From: an uncultured Mediterranea sp.
Lineage (GTDB): Bacteria; Bacteroidota; Bacteroidia; Bacteroidales; Bacteroidaceae
NCBI GenBank assembly: GCA_945831575.1
Contig: CAMACX010000002.1
Span: 1-64,000, forward strand
Length of the DNA: 64,000 nt
Direction: 5' to 3'
Shown here: positions 1-8,553 of the stretch, piece by piece
Numbering within the stretch: position 1 is the stretch's first letter
Layout of the letters: each line of letters starts with the position of its first letter
Position numbers and translations under genes: made by a program
Notes under the pieces: generated by a model
Told to the model about the DNA's origin: nothing
Seen by the model: only the letters and a program-made list of their open reading frames with translations
Database searches by the model: none

Positions 1-3
1 CAG

Positions 4-78
4 TCGGGGTGACTGGATTCGAACCAGCGACCACACGCCCCCCAGACGCGTACTCTAACCGGGCTGAGCTACACCCCG
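4..78 (-). tRNA. tRNA-Pro (anticodon GGG)
   Basis: Read on the minus strand this folds as a cloverleaf. The 7-bp acceptor stem is CGGGGTG/CACCCCG, the T-loop is TTCGAAT, and the anticodon loop CTGGGGG gives anticodon GGG at positions 34-36, so it decodes CCC (and CCU by wobble). The discriminator base is A. CCA is not encoded and must be added after transcription. A well-formed promoter lies upstream at 105-135. Confidence 0.95.
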
Positions 79-104
79 CTGTGTCTTTCTTTGTTTGACG
101 GGTG

Positions 105-135
105 CAAAGGTACGGCTTTTTTCGGTATCTGCAAA
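105..135 (-). promoter_or_regulatory. Promoter of tRNA-Pro
   Basis: On the minus strand TTTG (135-132) is followed after exactly 19 bp by TACCTTTG (112-105). This matches the Bacteroidetes primary sigma consensus TTTG-N19-TAnnTTTG, and the tRNA 5' end is 27 bp downstream. Confidence 0.75.
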
Positions 136-224
136 CTTTTCCGTGCTTTTTTTCTACTCTTTTTTTATTTTTCTTCTTTGTGATATTACAGGATACTTAA
201 TGGTCATTGGTTATCAGCCGTTTA

Positions 225-1286
225 TTAAATTCCCATATTTTCGCGGAAGAAGTCGAATGTCTCGAAGATGACCCCTTTTTCCGCTTGACAGTTGAGTGCA
301 ATGTCTCCTACCCCGTGTAGGAGGGTGAAGTTGATGATGCCGTTGCTGTTCTTCTTGTCGTGCTTCATCAGTTCGTAGAGTTGTTCGTACTGCTTGCAGT
401 CGAAGTGGAAGGCACCATAGTTGCTTTTTACAAAGTAGATAATCTGTTGTAACAGTTCCTTTGGGAATCCGGTATAGATATAAGATAGGTAGAGTTCACA
501 GACAAGGCCCCAGGCTACGGCATAGCCGTGGAGTACAGGGTGTCCAGTCGCTAGGGCTAGGCTTTCGAAGGCATGTCCTATGGTGTGACCGAGATTGAGT
601 GCTTTGCGGATGCCGTGTTCCTGTGGGTCGGTGGCAACAATCTCTTCCTTTACCTTCACTGATTGGCCAACCAACTTCTTCAGCTGGGCGTAGTCTATCT
701 GCTCCATACCGAAGGAGAGCAACTCATCGAGGTGCTGCTTGTTACTGATTAGCCCATGTTTCAGCATCTCTGCATATCCAGAACAGAGGTTGGCCTGGTC
801 CAGAGTGCGGAGGAATTCTGTCTCAAGCAGGACACTGGCTGCAGGGGAGAAACAGCCTATCTCATTCTTCAGACCGTTGAAGTTGATGCCGGTCTTTCCA
901 CCCACGGCAGCATCAACCATGGCAAGGAGTGTAGTGGGGATGTTGATGAAGGCAATGCCTCGCTTGAAGGTGGAGGCGGCAAATCCACCCAGGTCGGTCA
1001 GCATCCCACCGCCCAGATTAATGAGCAACGACTTCCGGCTGGCTCCCTGGGTGCTCAGTTGCATCCATACATCTGCAAGCGTCTGTAGGTTCTTGTTTAC
1101 GTCTTCTGACCCTATGACAATCTCTGTAGCTTGCTTAACTGCTTTCACGTCGCTGAGTAGAGGAGTACAGAGCGCATGAGTGTGCTCATCGGTAAGCAGA
1201 AACAGACGGTCGTGTGGAATACGGGCGATGGCCTGACCTAAGTTTTCGGTCAGGCTGTCGCAGAGAATTACTTCTTGTTTGTTCAT
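225..1286 (-). CDS. aroB: 3-dehydroquinate synthase
   Basis: This enzyme converts DAHP to 3-dehydroquinate, the second step of the shikimate pathway; it is cytosolic and uses NAD+ and a divalent metal. The 353-residue protein has the usual family length. Visible motifs are the LGGG dinucleotide turn (91-94), VDAAVGGKTG (124-133), and the metal-site residues Glu173 (YAEMLKHG), His234/His238 (NLGHTIGHAF) and His253. An in-frame TTG three codons upstream (1295) is possible, but the ATG at 1286 is the better start. It is transcribed away from the next gene, with the -7 boxes of both genes facing each other at 1314-1355. Confidence 0.95.
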   Translation of the reverse strand: MNKQEVILCDSLTENLGQAIARIPHDRLFLLTDEHTHALCTPLLSDVKAVKQATEIVIGSEDVNKNLQTLADVWMQLSTQGASRKSLLINLGGGMLTDLGGFAASTFKRGIAFINIPTTLLAMVDAAVGGKTGINFNGLKNEIGCFSPAASVLLETEFLRTLDQANLCSGYAEMLKHGLISNKQHLDELLSFGMEQIDYAQLKKLVGQSVKVKEEIVATDPQEHGIRKALNLGHTIGHAFESLALATGHPVLHGYAVAWGLVCELYLSYIYTGFPKELLQQIIYFVKSNYGAFHFDCKQYEQLYELMKHDKKNSNGIINFTLLHGVGDIALNCQAEKGVIFETFDFFRENMGI

Positions 1287-1313
1287 CAGTTGCAATGTTT
1301 TGTTTTTTTATGC

Positions 1314-1355
1314 CTGCAAAGATAGCGCTTCTTTGTAAAACTCGTATCTTTGCAG
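1314..1355. promoter_or_regulatory. Divergent promoter region with an 11-bp palindromic pair
   Basis: CTGCAAAGATA (1314-1324) and TATCTTTGCAG (1345-1355) are perfect inverted copies. Each contains the -7 hexamer TATCTTTG: the left copy points toward aroB on the minus strand, the right copy toward the gene at 1390. No convincing -33 TTTG lies at 19-21 bp for either, so initiation may be weak or need an activator (inference). Confidence 0.45.
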
Positions 1356-1389
1356 CCTTAAAACTGAATGAATTATAGATTTTCCGTTT

Positions 1390-1803
1390 ATGAAAGCGCT
1401 TTTACCTGTTTATTGTCGCCCCATGGGCTACGCTGTCATGGCGTTGGCTCTGGTGCTCCCTTTCCTGATGGCTCTGATGGGCCGGGTGAATGACACCAAC
1501 CTGCTCTTCTATAAGGAGTGTTCTAAACTGTTGATGATGATGGGGGCTCTGATGATTATCTTTGCCTTGACCAAGCACGAGAATGCAGAGACCGTGGCCA
1601 TCCGCAACCGTGCGGTGCGCAATGCCATGTTTTTCACGGTGCTGTTTCTTTTTGGCGGCATGTTGTGGCGTGTGCTGAAAGGAGACCTTCAGACTGTAGA
1701 TACCTCCTCCTTCCTTGTCTTTTTGATATTCAACGTACTTTGCTTGGAGTTTGGTATCAAAAAAGCCACAGTGGATGCCTTATTCAAGGGTAAACGTCGT
1801 TAA
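1390..1803 (+). CDS. Small inner-membrane protein of unknown function
   Basis: The function is not recognised. The 137-residue protein has four hydrophobic stretches, at about residues 13-30, 45-60, 78-95 and 103-122, so it is probably a four-helix inner-membrane protein. Its C-terminus is basic (KGKRR), fitting a cytoplasmic tail. There is no signal peptide and no catalytic motif. It starts 38 bp after the plus-strand TATCTTTG of the divergent promoter region. The next gene begins 96 bp further on in the same direction, so co-transcription is possible. Confidence 0.7.
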   Translation: MKALLPVYCRPMGYAVMALALVLPFLMALMGRVNDTNLLFYKECSKLLMMMGALMIIFALTKHENAETVAIRNRAVRNAMFFTVLFLFGGMLWRVLKGDLQTVDTSSFLVFLIFNVLCLEFGIKKATVDALFKGKRR

Positions 1804-1899
1804 ATAATCGCTTTCTCCTATCGTGCTGTTAAACCTTCGACCGAAACGTGTGTCAAAAGAATTGTGAACGAAATTCCGAGAGGAGAAACAATAAATAAT

Positions 1900-4848
1900 A
1901 TGATGAATAATTGCATGAAACAAGTGTTGGTGGGACTGTTGCTGCTGATTGCCGCTGTGCCTGCCTTTTCGCAAACCAAACAGATTCAGGTAGCTGGCCG
2001 TGTGATGGAAGACACGGGTGAACCGGCTATTCAGGCTACAGTGCAGTTGCTCCATCTGCCTGATAGCACTCAGTCGGCTGGAGTGGCCAGTAATAACCAA
2101 GGTTACTTCACTCTACCCAAGGTGAAGGCCGGTAAATATGTGCTGAAAGTGTCGTACATCGGCTTCAAGCCGCTCTTCAAGCAGATGCAACTGACCGATG
2201 CCTCACCCAATCGCAGCGTGGGTACCTTAACGTTGGAGAGTGATGCCGTCATGCTGAAGGAGGCAGTGGTGACTGCTGAAGCACCTCAAGTGCAGGTAGT
2301 GGAAGATACCGTGGCCTTCAATTCATCGGCATACCGTACGCCCGAAGGGGCCATGCTGGAGGAGCTGGTTAAGAAGCTCCCCGGTGCTGAGGTCGATGAA
2401 GATGGCAACGTGAAAATCAATGGTAAGGAAATCAAGAAATTGATGGTCGATGGTAAGGAGTTCTTTGGCGGTGACGTGAAGACCGGTCTGAAGAACCTTC
2501 CCGTAGATATGGTCGATAAACTGAAGACCTACGATAAGAAGAGCGATCTGGCCCGTATCACCGGTATTGACGATGGTGAAGAGGAGACCGTGCTCGACCT
2601 GACTGTGAAGAAGGGCATGAATCAAGGAGTCTTTGGCAACATCGACCTCTCTGCAGGTACGGAAGACCGCTACATGGAGCGTGCCATGATCAACTACTTC
2701 CGCGACCATACGCAGGTGTCACTGATTGCCGGTGCCAACAATGTCAACGACCGGGGATTCTCTGGTGGTGGCGGTGGGCCGATGTGGCGACGCAACAATG
2801 GACTGACGGCAACCAAAGAGCTGGGATTGAACTTTGCCACTGAGAGCGAGAAACTCGACTTGGGTGGTAGTGTGCGCTACAACTACCGAGGCAATGATGC
2901 CGTAAGTACGGGCTATGCCGAAAACTTCCTCCCCTCGGGTGGCTCTTCGTTCTCCAATTCCAACTCCCTCTCGAAGAGTACCAACAATTCCTTCAATGCC
3001 GACTTCCGCATGGAGTGGAAACCTGACTCACTGACTAACATCATTTTCCGCCCCAACCTGTCGTACGGCAAGAGCGACAGCTACGGCAACTCCCTCTCTG
3101 CTACGTTCAACAGCGACCCCTTCGCGCTGGTGACTAATCCCAACGACTACCTGTTGAAATTGAGTCGGAGCAACCTGTTGGCTGACAACGAGGCTGATGA
3201 GGACGAAGCACTGCGCAAGCTGAAGGAAATCAGTGTAAATGCCAGTGAGAACCTCTCCTCATCGGATGGCAATACATTCTCCACGGATGCCTCCCTGCAG
3301 ATTAACCGTAAGTTTGGCTCCAAAGGCCGCAACCTGACCCTGCGCCTGACGGGAGGGTACAGTGACAGTGAGAGTGACCAGTATAGTTCTGTCAATACGC
3401 ACTACTTTGCCGAAGGTACGGAGGACAACATCATCCGTCGCTACATTACTACTCCTAAGACCAACTGGAACTATTCGGCTCGCCTGACCTACAGCGAACC
3501 CATTGCTAAGGCTACCTACTTGCAGTTCAGTTACCGCTTCCAGTATCAGTACAGTGAGAGCGACAAGAGTACGTACGACCTGGGTAGCGGTTGGGACTTT
3601 GGCAATCCGCTGCCTAGCGGTTATGAGCAGCTCAAGGATGAGGAACAGAGCAAGTATGCTGAATATCAGTACTACAATCACGAAGCTATGATGGGCTTGC
3701 GCTTCATTCGCCCCATCTGGCAACTCAATGTGGGAGCCTCTGTACAGCCGCAGCATACCGTGCTCTCTTACCGCAAGGGTGACTACATGACTGATACTAC
3801 GCGCAATGTCACCAACTTTGCCCCCAATGTGGATCTACGTGTCCGCTTTTCCAAGACAAGCCAGTTGCGCCTCACTTACCGTGGCCGCAGCAGTCAGCCC
3901 AGCATGGAGAACCTGCTTCCCATTACCGATACCTCTAACCCGCTGAATATCGTCATGGGTAACCCGGGCTTGAAGCCAGCGTTTACGCACAGCATGATGC
4001 TTTTTTATAACACCTACAATGCCGAGCATCAACGGGGCATCTTTACTCACGGACGTATTCAGATGGTACAGAACAGCATCAGCAACATGCGGTCGTACGA
4101 TGCCACCACCGGTGCATGGACTACTCAACCGGAGAACATCAACGGCAACTGGAATGCTTTCGGAATGTTTGGTATCAACACGGCGCTGAAGAACAAGAAG
4201 TTCACCGTAGGTACCTTCACCAATGTGAACTATGCCAATAATGTGGGTTACCTCACTTCTGACGATAAGGTGGTTCGGAAGAATACCACGACCAACCTGA
4301 CATTGGGCGAGCGCTTGAACGGTACGTTCCGCAACGATTGGTTTGAGTTTGGTATCAACGGCTCCATCTCTTATACGGCAGAAAAAGACAAGTTGACCCC
4401 TGCCAACAACCAGGAACCCTACAACTACTCCTATGGTGCAACGACCACTTTCACGTTGCCTTGGAGCATGACACTCTCGACCAATATGGCCAACCAGAGC
4501 CGACGCGGCTATTCCGATAGCAGCATGAACCGCGATGAGTTGATCTGGAATGCTCAGATTTCGCAGACCTTCCTCAAGGGTAATGCCACGGTAAGCTTTG
4601 AAATGTACGATATCCTGAAGAACCAGAGTAACATCACCCGTTCGTTGACCTCCAGTGGCCGCAGTGTCTATCAGTATAACGGTGTCAACAGCTACTGCAT
4701 GTTCCACTTCATCTACCGTCTGAATATCTTCGGTAGCAAGGCTGCCCGCGAGAAGATGAAGAACATGCAGCAGGGCTTCGGTCCCTTTGGTGGTGGCGGA
4801 CATGGACGTCCCATGGGGCCTCCTCCCGGTGGCCGTCGTCCTTTCTAA
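1900..4848 (+). CDS. Outer-membrane beta-barrel protein with CarboxypepD_reg-like and plug-like N-terminus
   Basis: This is a TonB-dependent-receptor-like barrel protein of the Bacteroidetes outer membrane beta-barrel type. The ligand is unknown. The chosen ATG (1900, or 1903) places a normal signal peptide at the N-terminus, ending near AFSQ; a GTG 36 bp upstream would put 12 polar residues before it. Domains in order are a carboxypeptidase-regulatory-like beta-sandwich (about 26-105), a plug-like region (about 120-215, with the paired VDEDGN and KLMVDGK segments) and a long aromatic-rich barrel to the end. The tail is a Gly/Pro/Arg-rich GGGGHGRPMGPPPGG stretch. Length is about 982 residues. 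The cardiolipin synthase gene starts 3 bp after the stop, so the two are very likely one transcript. It is not a SusC: there is no SusD partner. Confidence 0.8.
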   Translation: MMNNCMKQVLVGLLLLIAAVPAFSQTKQIQVAGRVMEDTGEPAIQATVQLLHLPDSTQSAGVASNNQGYFTLPKVKAGKYVLKVSYIGFKPLFKQMQLTDASPNRSVGTLTLESDAVMLKEAVVTAEAPQVQVVEDTVAFNSSAYRTPEGAMLEELVKKLPGAEVDEDGNVKINGKEIKKLMVDGKEFFGGDVKTGLKNLPVDMVDKLKTYDKKSDLARITGIDDGEEETVLDLTVKKGMNQGVFGNIDLSAGTEDRYMERAMINYFRDHTQVSLIAGANNVNDRGFSGGGGGPMWRRNNGLTATKELGLNFATESEKLDLGGSVRYNYRGNDAVSTGYAENFLPSGGSSFSNSNSLSKSTNNSFNADFRMEWKPDSLTNIIFRPNLSYGKSDSYGNSLSATFNSDPFALVTNPNDYLLKLSRSNLLADNEADEDEALRKLKEISVNASENLSSSDGNTFSTDASLQINRKFGSKGRNLTLRLTGGYSDSESDQYSSVNTHYFAEGTEDNIIRRYITTPKTNWNYSARLTYSEPIAKATYLQFSYRFQYQYSESDKSTYDLGSGWDFGNPLPSGYEQLKDEEQSKYAEYQYYNHEAMMGLRFIRPIWQLNVGASVQPQHTVLSYRKGDYMTDTTRNVTNFAPNVDLRVRFSKTSQLRLTYRGRSSQPSMENLLPITDTSNPLNIVMGNPGLKPAFTHSMMLFYNTYNAEHQRGIFTHGRIQMVQNSISNMRSYDATTGAWTTQPENINGNWNAFGMFGINTALKNKKFTVGTFTNVNYANNVGYLTSDDKVVRKNTTTNLTLGERLNGTFRNDWFEFGINGSISYTAEKDKLTPANNQEPYNYSYGATTTFTLPWSMTLSTNMANQSRRGYSDSSMNRDELIWNAQISQTFLKGNATVSFEMYDILKNQSNITRSLTSSGRSVYQYNGVNSYCMFHFIYRLNIFGSKAAREKMKNMQQGFGPFGGGGHGRPMGPPPGGRRPF

Positions 4849-4851
4849 ACT

Positions 4852-6291
4852 ATGTTTGAATGGGCCTTTATAGCAGAAGAGATTGCCTCAGTAGCATTTA
4901 GATTAATCTATTTGGGGCTGATTATCGGGACGATTGTCCTTATTGTACTGGACAATCGTAATCCCGTCAAGACCATGGCGTGGGTCATGGTCTTGATGTT
5001 TCTTCCTGTGGTGGGGCTCATTCTCTATTTCTTCTTCGGTAGGAGTCACCGGCACGAGCGTATCATCAGCCGCAAGAGTTACAGTCGTCTGCTCAAGAAG
5101 CCAATGGCCGAATACCTCTCGCAGGAGGATATTGTGCTACCAGAGCGCTACGGGCGACTGATTGACTTCTTTCGGCAGACCAATCAGTCGTTTCCCTTTG
5201 AGGGTAACAATATACAGGCCTACACTTCGGGTGAAGAGATGATTGAGGCCTTGTTGCAGGCCATTGCACGGGCTGAGCACCACATCCACTTGGAATTTTA
5301 TATCTTCGAAGACGATACGGTGGGGCGATTGGTCAGGGATGCGTTGGTCGAGAAGGCAAGGCAGGGCGTGGAGGTGAAGGTGCTCTACGATGATGTAGGT
5401 TGTTGGCGTGTACCTCGCACTTTCTTTCAGGAGATGAAGATACAGGGCATTGAAGTGCATAGTTTCCTGAAGGTGATGTTTCCGCTCTTTACCAGTAAGG
5501 TGAACTACCGCAACCATCGCAAGATTGTGGTGGTGGATGGTAAGGTAGGCTTTGTGGGTGGCATGAATCTGGCTGAGCGCTATGTGCATGGTCTCAAGGG
5601 TGAGAGCTGGAGGGATACTCACATGAGGTTGGAGGGAAAGGCTGTGCATGGGTTACAGACAGCCTTCTTGCTTGATTGGTTCTTTGTGGATCGTTCGCTG
5701 ATTACCTCTGGGACTTACTTCCCCAAGATGGAGTGTTGTGGACCGTCGTTGGTGCAGGTAGTGACCAGCGACCCTGTCAGTCCTTGGCGTGAGGTGATGC
5801 AGGGATTGATTATGGCTTTGGGGCAGGCCAGGCACTACTTCTATATGCAGACACCCTATTTCCTGCCTACCGAATCGCTGCTTATTGCCATGCAGAGTGC
5901 TGCCCTTTCGGGCGTGGATGTCCGGTTGATGCTACCGTATAAGGCTGACAACCACTTGACTCATTGGGCCTCGTGCTCTTATCTGAAAGATGTGCTCACG
6001 GCTGGTGTGAAGGTCTATTTCTATCGCTCAGGTTTTCTTCATTCCAAACTGATGGTCAGTGATGACATGCTCTATACCGTGGGCTCTACCAACCTGGATT
6101 TCCGCAGCTTTGAGCACAACTTTGAGGTCAATGCTTTTGTCTATGATGCTGAGACCGCCCCAGCAATGCGCGACATCTTCCTGCGTGACCAGCAAGTCAG
6201 TGAGCAGGTACAATTAAAGAACTGGCAGCAAAGGCCCTGGGGACGGAAAGCTGTGGAGAGTGTGGTGCGTCTCATGGCTCCGCTGCTCTGA
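4852..6291 (+). CDS. cls: Cardiolipin synthase, phospholipase D family
   Basis: It condenses two phosphatidylglycerols (or related lipids) into cardiolipin at the inner membrane. The 479-residue length is typical. Two N-terminal hydrophobic helices (about 8-30 and 40-63) anchor the enzyme. Two PLD HKD motifs are intact: HRKIVVVDG around His222/Lys224, and HSKLMVSDD with His397/Lys399 followed by GSTNLDFRS. It lies 3 bp behind the outer-membrane barrel gene, suggesting a joint envelope operon. A hairpin at 6294-6331 ends the unit and separates it from convergent rsmD. Confidence 0.93.
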   Translation: MFEWAFIAEEIASVAFRLIYLGLIIGTIVLIVLDNRNPVKTMAWVMVLMFLPVVGLILYFFFGRSHRHERIISRKSYSRLLKKPMAEYLSQEDIVLPERYGRLIDFFRQTNQSFPFEGNNIQAYTSGEEMIEALLQAIARAEHHIHLEFYIFEDDTVGRLVRDALVEKARQGVEVKVLYDDVGCWRVPRTFFQEMKIQGIEVHSFLKVMFPLFTSKVNYRNHRKIVVVDGKVGFVGGMNLAERYVHGLKGESWRDTHMRLEGKAVHGLQTAFLLDWFFVDRSLITSGTYFPKMECCGPSLVQVVTSDPVSPWREVMQGLIMALGQARHYFYMQTPYFLPTESLLIAMQSAALSGVDVRLMLPYKADNHLTHWASCSYLKDVLTAGVKVYFYRSGFLHSKLMVSDDMLYTVGSTNLDFRSFEHNFEVNAFVYDAETAPAMRDIFLRDQQVSEQVQLKNWQQRPWGRKAVESVVRLMAPLL

Positions 6292-6293
6292 TG

Positions 6294-6331
6294 CACAGTG
6301 GCAGATGGCCTAGAATCTGCTTGCCACTGTG
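6294..6331. terminator. Bidirectional hairpin between cls and rsmD
   Basis: CACAGTGGCAGAT pairs with ATCTGCTTGCCACTGTG with a small bulge and an 8-nt loop. It sits in the 45-bp gap between two convergent genes and can serve both. The T-rich tails are weak. Confidence 0.65.
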
Positions 6332-6336
6332 TCCGT

Positions 6337-6873
6337 TTATTGAAAGAAAGAGAAGTGTACGCTACCGTAGGCTCGCTGTTCCACAAAGTGGGGATGGGTC
6401 TCGAAGTTGTTCTTCTTACCATGCTCCAGGACAAATAGTCCCCCCTCGTGCAGCAGTTGGTGCTCGAAGATGAGGTCGGGTAGCGTGGGCAGTTCGGCCA
6501 GTTCGTAGGGAGGGTCGGCAAAGATGAAGTCAAACTGTTGTCTGCAACCTCGGATGTATTTGAAGACATCACCATGGATGGGTAAATCTACATCGGTCTT
6601 CACCTCGCGCATCACCTTGCAGATGAAGGCATAATGGTCTCGGTCTTTCTCTACGCTGATTACTTCTGCACAACCACGCGACACCAGTTCGATGCTGATG
6701 CTCCCTGTGCCAGCAAAGAGGTCGAGCGCACGCACCTGTTCCTCTTCGAAGTCAAAGTAGTTATTGAGCACATTGAATAGATTCTCCTTGGCAAAGTCTG
6801 TTGTCGGGCGTGCCTTGAAGGTGCGCGGCACGTCGAAGCGCCGGCGTTTGTAGATACCACTGATTACTCGCAT
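6337..6873 (-). CDS. rsmD: 16S rRNA (guanine(966)-N(2))-methyltransferase
   Basis: It methylates G966 of 16S rRNA with S-adenosylmethionine. The 178-residue protein starts MRVISG, typical of the family. It has the SAM-binding motif LFAGTGSISIE (about 52-62) and the amino-methyltransferase motif FADPPYE (about 119-125). Its start overlaps the end of the DUF3822 gene by 10 bp, so both are translated from one transcript. This pairing is common in Bacteroidetes as far as I recall. Confidence 0.92.
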   Translation of the reverse strand: MRVISGIYKRRRFDVPRTFKARPTTDFAKENLFNVLNNYFDFEEEQVRALDLFAGTGSISIELVSRGCAEVISVEKDRDHYAFICKVMREVKTDVDLPIHGDVFKYIRGCRQQFDFIFADPPYELAELPTLPDLIFEHQLLHEGGLFVLEHGKKNNFETHPHFVEQRAYGSVHFSFFQ

Positions 6874-7637
6874 GAGATGAAATAGTTGAAGTCTAACGTA
6901 TGGCCACTGTCCATGGGGTGGACGTGACGGATGTATTTATGTAGTTGCCCCACCAACGGGTCGATGTGTCTTCGCTCACCGCAAAGGTAGAGCATATCCT
7001 GCTCTGCATCGAAGGAGAGTTGCTTCCAGAGGTAGAGGAGGTAATAGAGGCGATCGCTAGCACTGTTACAACACTGCGTGTTGGCCAACAGGAGTTTATC
7101 TCCGTGAAACGCATAGAGCCCCAGGCCGTTGTTGCCTATGTGGGCGTAGAGGGCCTGTGCGCTTTCTCTGCGCTGTCTGGCAGCAAATTGTTCAATGAGG
7201 AGTGATGCTTCGGCCTGGAGGTGAACCGGACCAATCTGCTCCTTCAGCCAGCGTGCAGCGCTGCGGTCGTAGCCGTAGAGTATGACCACATTGCTGGCCG
7301 AGAGGATGTTGTAGCCTACCTCCTCGTTGTCGCGCGGCGAGAGGTTGTAGTTGAAGAAGAGTTCTGCCTGTTCATCCTCGAAATGCTCCAGCGGCATCAG
7401 TGTAAAGCGCTCGGTTACAGCAACGGCTTCCACGCGCTGGAATGACTGAGCGTGCCACTGTTGCTCCTTGACGAATTGCTTTAGGTTGGCTGTCATAGAG
7501 AGGGTCTCGTCAATGGCATAAGGATGAACCATTGGCATCCCTTCATCAGACGAGTGCCGGATAGCAAAAGAAAATCCGTCTGTCGCAAGACGGATAAGGA
7601 GCGTAGGCGACGCATCTGCGGAGTGGGCACTGTTCAT
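6864..7637 (-). CDS. DUF3822 family protein
   Basis: This is a 257-residue Bacteroidetes protein of the DUF3822 type, whose function is not established. No signal peptide or membrane segment is visible. The sequence has an actin-like/ASKHA flavour (alternating short beta segments such as LGLYAFHGDKLLLANTQ), but no catalytic motif can be named. Its stop lies inside rsmD, a translationally coupled arrangement. The start is the only good ATG before the 7676-7738 hairpin. Confidence 0.75.
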   Translation of the reverse strand: MNSAHSADASPTLLIRLATDGFSFAIRHSSDEGMPMVHPYAIDETLSMTANLKQFVKEQQWHAQSFQRVEAVAVTERFTLMPLEHFEDEQAELFFNYNLSPRDNEEVGYNILSASNVVILYGYDRSAARWLKEQIGPVHLQAEASLLIEQFAARQRRESAQALYAHIGNNGLGLYAFHGDKLLLANTQCCNSASDRLYYLLYLWKQLSFDAEQDMLYLCGERRHIDPLVGQLHKYIRHVHPMDSGHTLDFNYFISCE

Positions 7638-7675
7638 TTCCTATATGATATAGTGTACTGTTGTAGCAATAATAA

Positions 7676-7738
7676 AAAGAGTTAGAAGGGTGGTCCCAGT
7701 CGGTACGTGGCCGGCTTGCTCACCTCTTCTAACTCTTT
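7676..7738 (-). terminator. Rho-independent terminator after the 7770-8456 gene
   Basis: AAAGAGTTAGAA (7676-7687) pairs with TTCTAACTCTTT (7727-7738). The interior folds again, AGTCGG (7698-7703) with CCGGCT (7711-7716). On the minus strand the stem is followed by TTTTTATTATT. It separates the upstream minus-strand gene from the DUF3822-rsmD pair. Confidence 0.75.
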
Positions 7739-7769
7739 AATGGGTTGTGTTATGCAAAGGGGAGGAGCA

Positions 7770-8456
7770 TTACTCCCAGTTGCCGGCGTTGTTGTTTGCA
7801 GTTTCCAGGTCGCCAATCTTCAGGCCACAGTATCTGCCGAGCTTGGTCTGCAGGTCCTTCAGGTTAGCAATCTCCTGACCATTCAAGCCATTCAGATAGA
7901 CCTCATACGGAGTCTTTACTTCGAGCAGGCAGAAGGGAGCACCCGACTTGGCGGTATCGTTGCGTGTAGCCATCTCAAACTGAGCACCGTTGCCGAAGGG
8001 CACGTATCTCAGTGAGTCGGCGTTGAAGCCCTTGGGGAATACCGTATCCTTCACGGCTACCCACATGGTCTCACGCTTGAAGTTCTCCAAGCCCCATTTC
8101 TTCACTTCGTCGTACTTGCCAGTCTTCTTGGCTTTCTCAACGATGGCGATGGCCTTCTTCTCAGTCAGACCATCTTCGAGCTGCTTGTCGTTCAACTCAC
8201 CCTGCTTGAAGATGAAGGGCAGACTGTCGTGCTTCACGAAATCAATCAGCGAGTCGAAATTGTTCGTGTACTGCTGATTGTGACGGGTACGATACTCTGC
8301 TTGCGCCTTACGGATGTCAATCAAGCGAGCGATAACCGCTGCATCTCTGTGCTTTTTCTCTTGTTCAAAGTCGATAGGACCCATGATGCTGGCATAGCAG
8401 ATATAGACCAAAGCCAAGGCACAGAGACCTAAAACTACATTAAAAACTGTTTTCAT
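7770..8456 (-). CDS. Membrane-anchored protein of unknown function, pseudopilin-like N-terminus
   Basis: I do not recognise a named family. The 228-residue protein begins with one hydrophobic helix (about 5-25), then a charged helix carrying IDIRKAQAEYRTRH and YTNNFDSLIDFV. That layout, one N-terminal helix followed by a 'KAQAEY...QYTNDFDSL' segment, resembles type II/IV pseudopilins, although no prepilin peptidase site is evident. The rest is soluble and probably periplasmic. It is a single-gene unit with a terminator behind it, and it diverges from the helicase gene. A -7 like TATTTTTG lies at 8501-8494. Confidence 0.6.
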   Translation of the reverse strand: MKTVFNVVLGLCALALVYICYASIMGPIDFEQEKKHRDAAVIARLIDIRKAQAEYRTRHNQQYTNNFDSLIDFVKHDSLPFIFKQGELNDKQLEDGLTEKKAIAIVEKAKKTGKYDEVKKWGLENFKRETMWVAVKDTVFPKGFNADSLRYVPFGNGAQFEMATRNDTAKSGAPFCLLEVKTPYEVYLNGLNGQEIANLKDLQTKLGRYCGLKIGDLETANNNAGNWE

Positions 8457-8553
8457 GATAAATATGTTTTTTTTAGTTGTTATATTCGCACCGCAAAAAT
8501 AAAAGAAATAAATTTAAAAACGATAATTCCGCTCAAATTTTTGTAGAGTTAAA

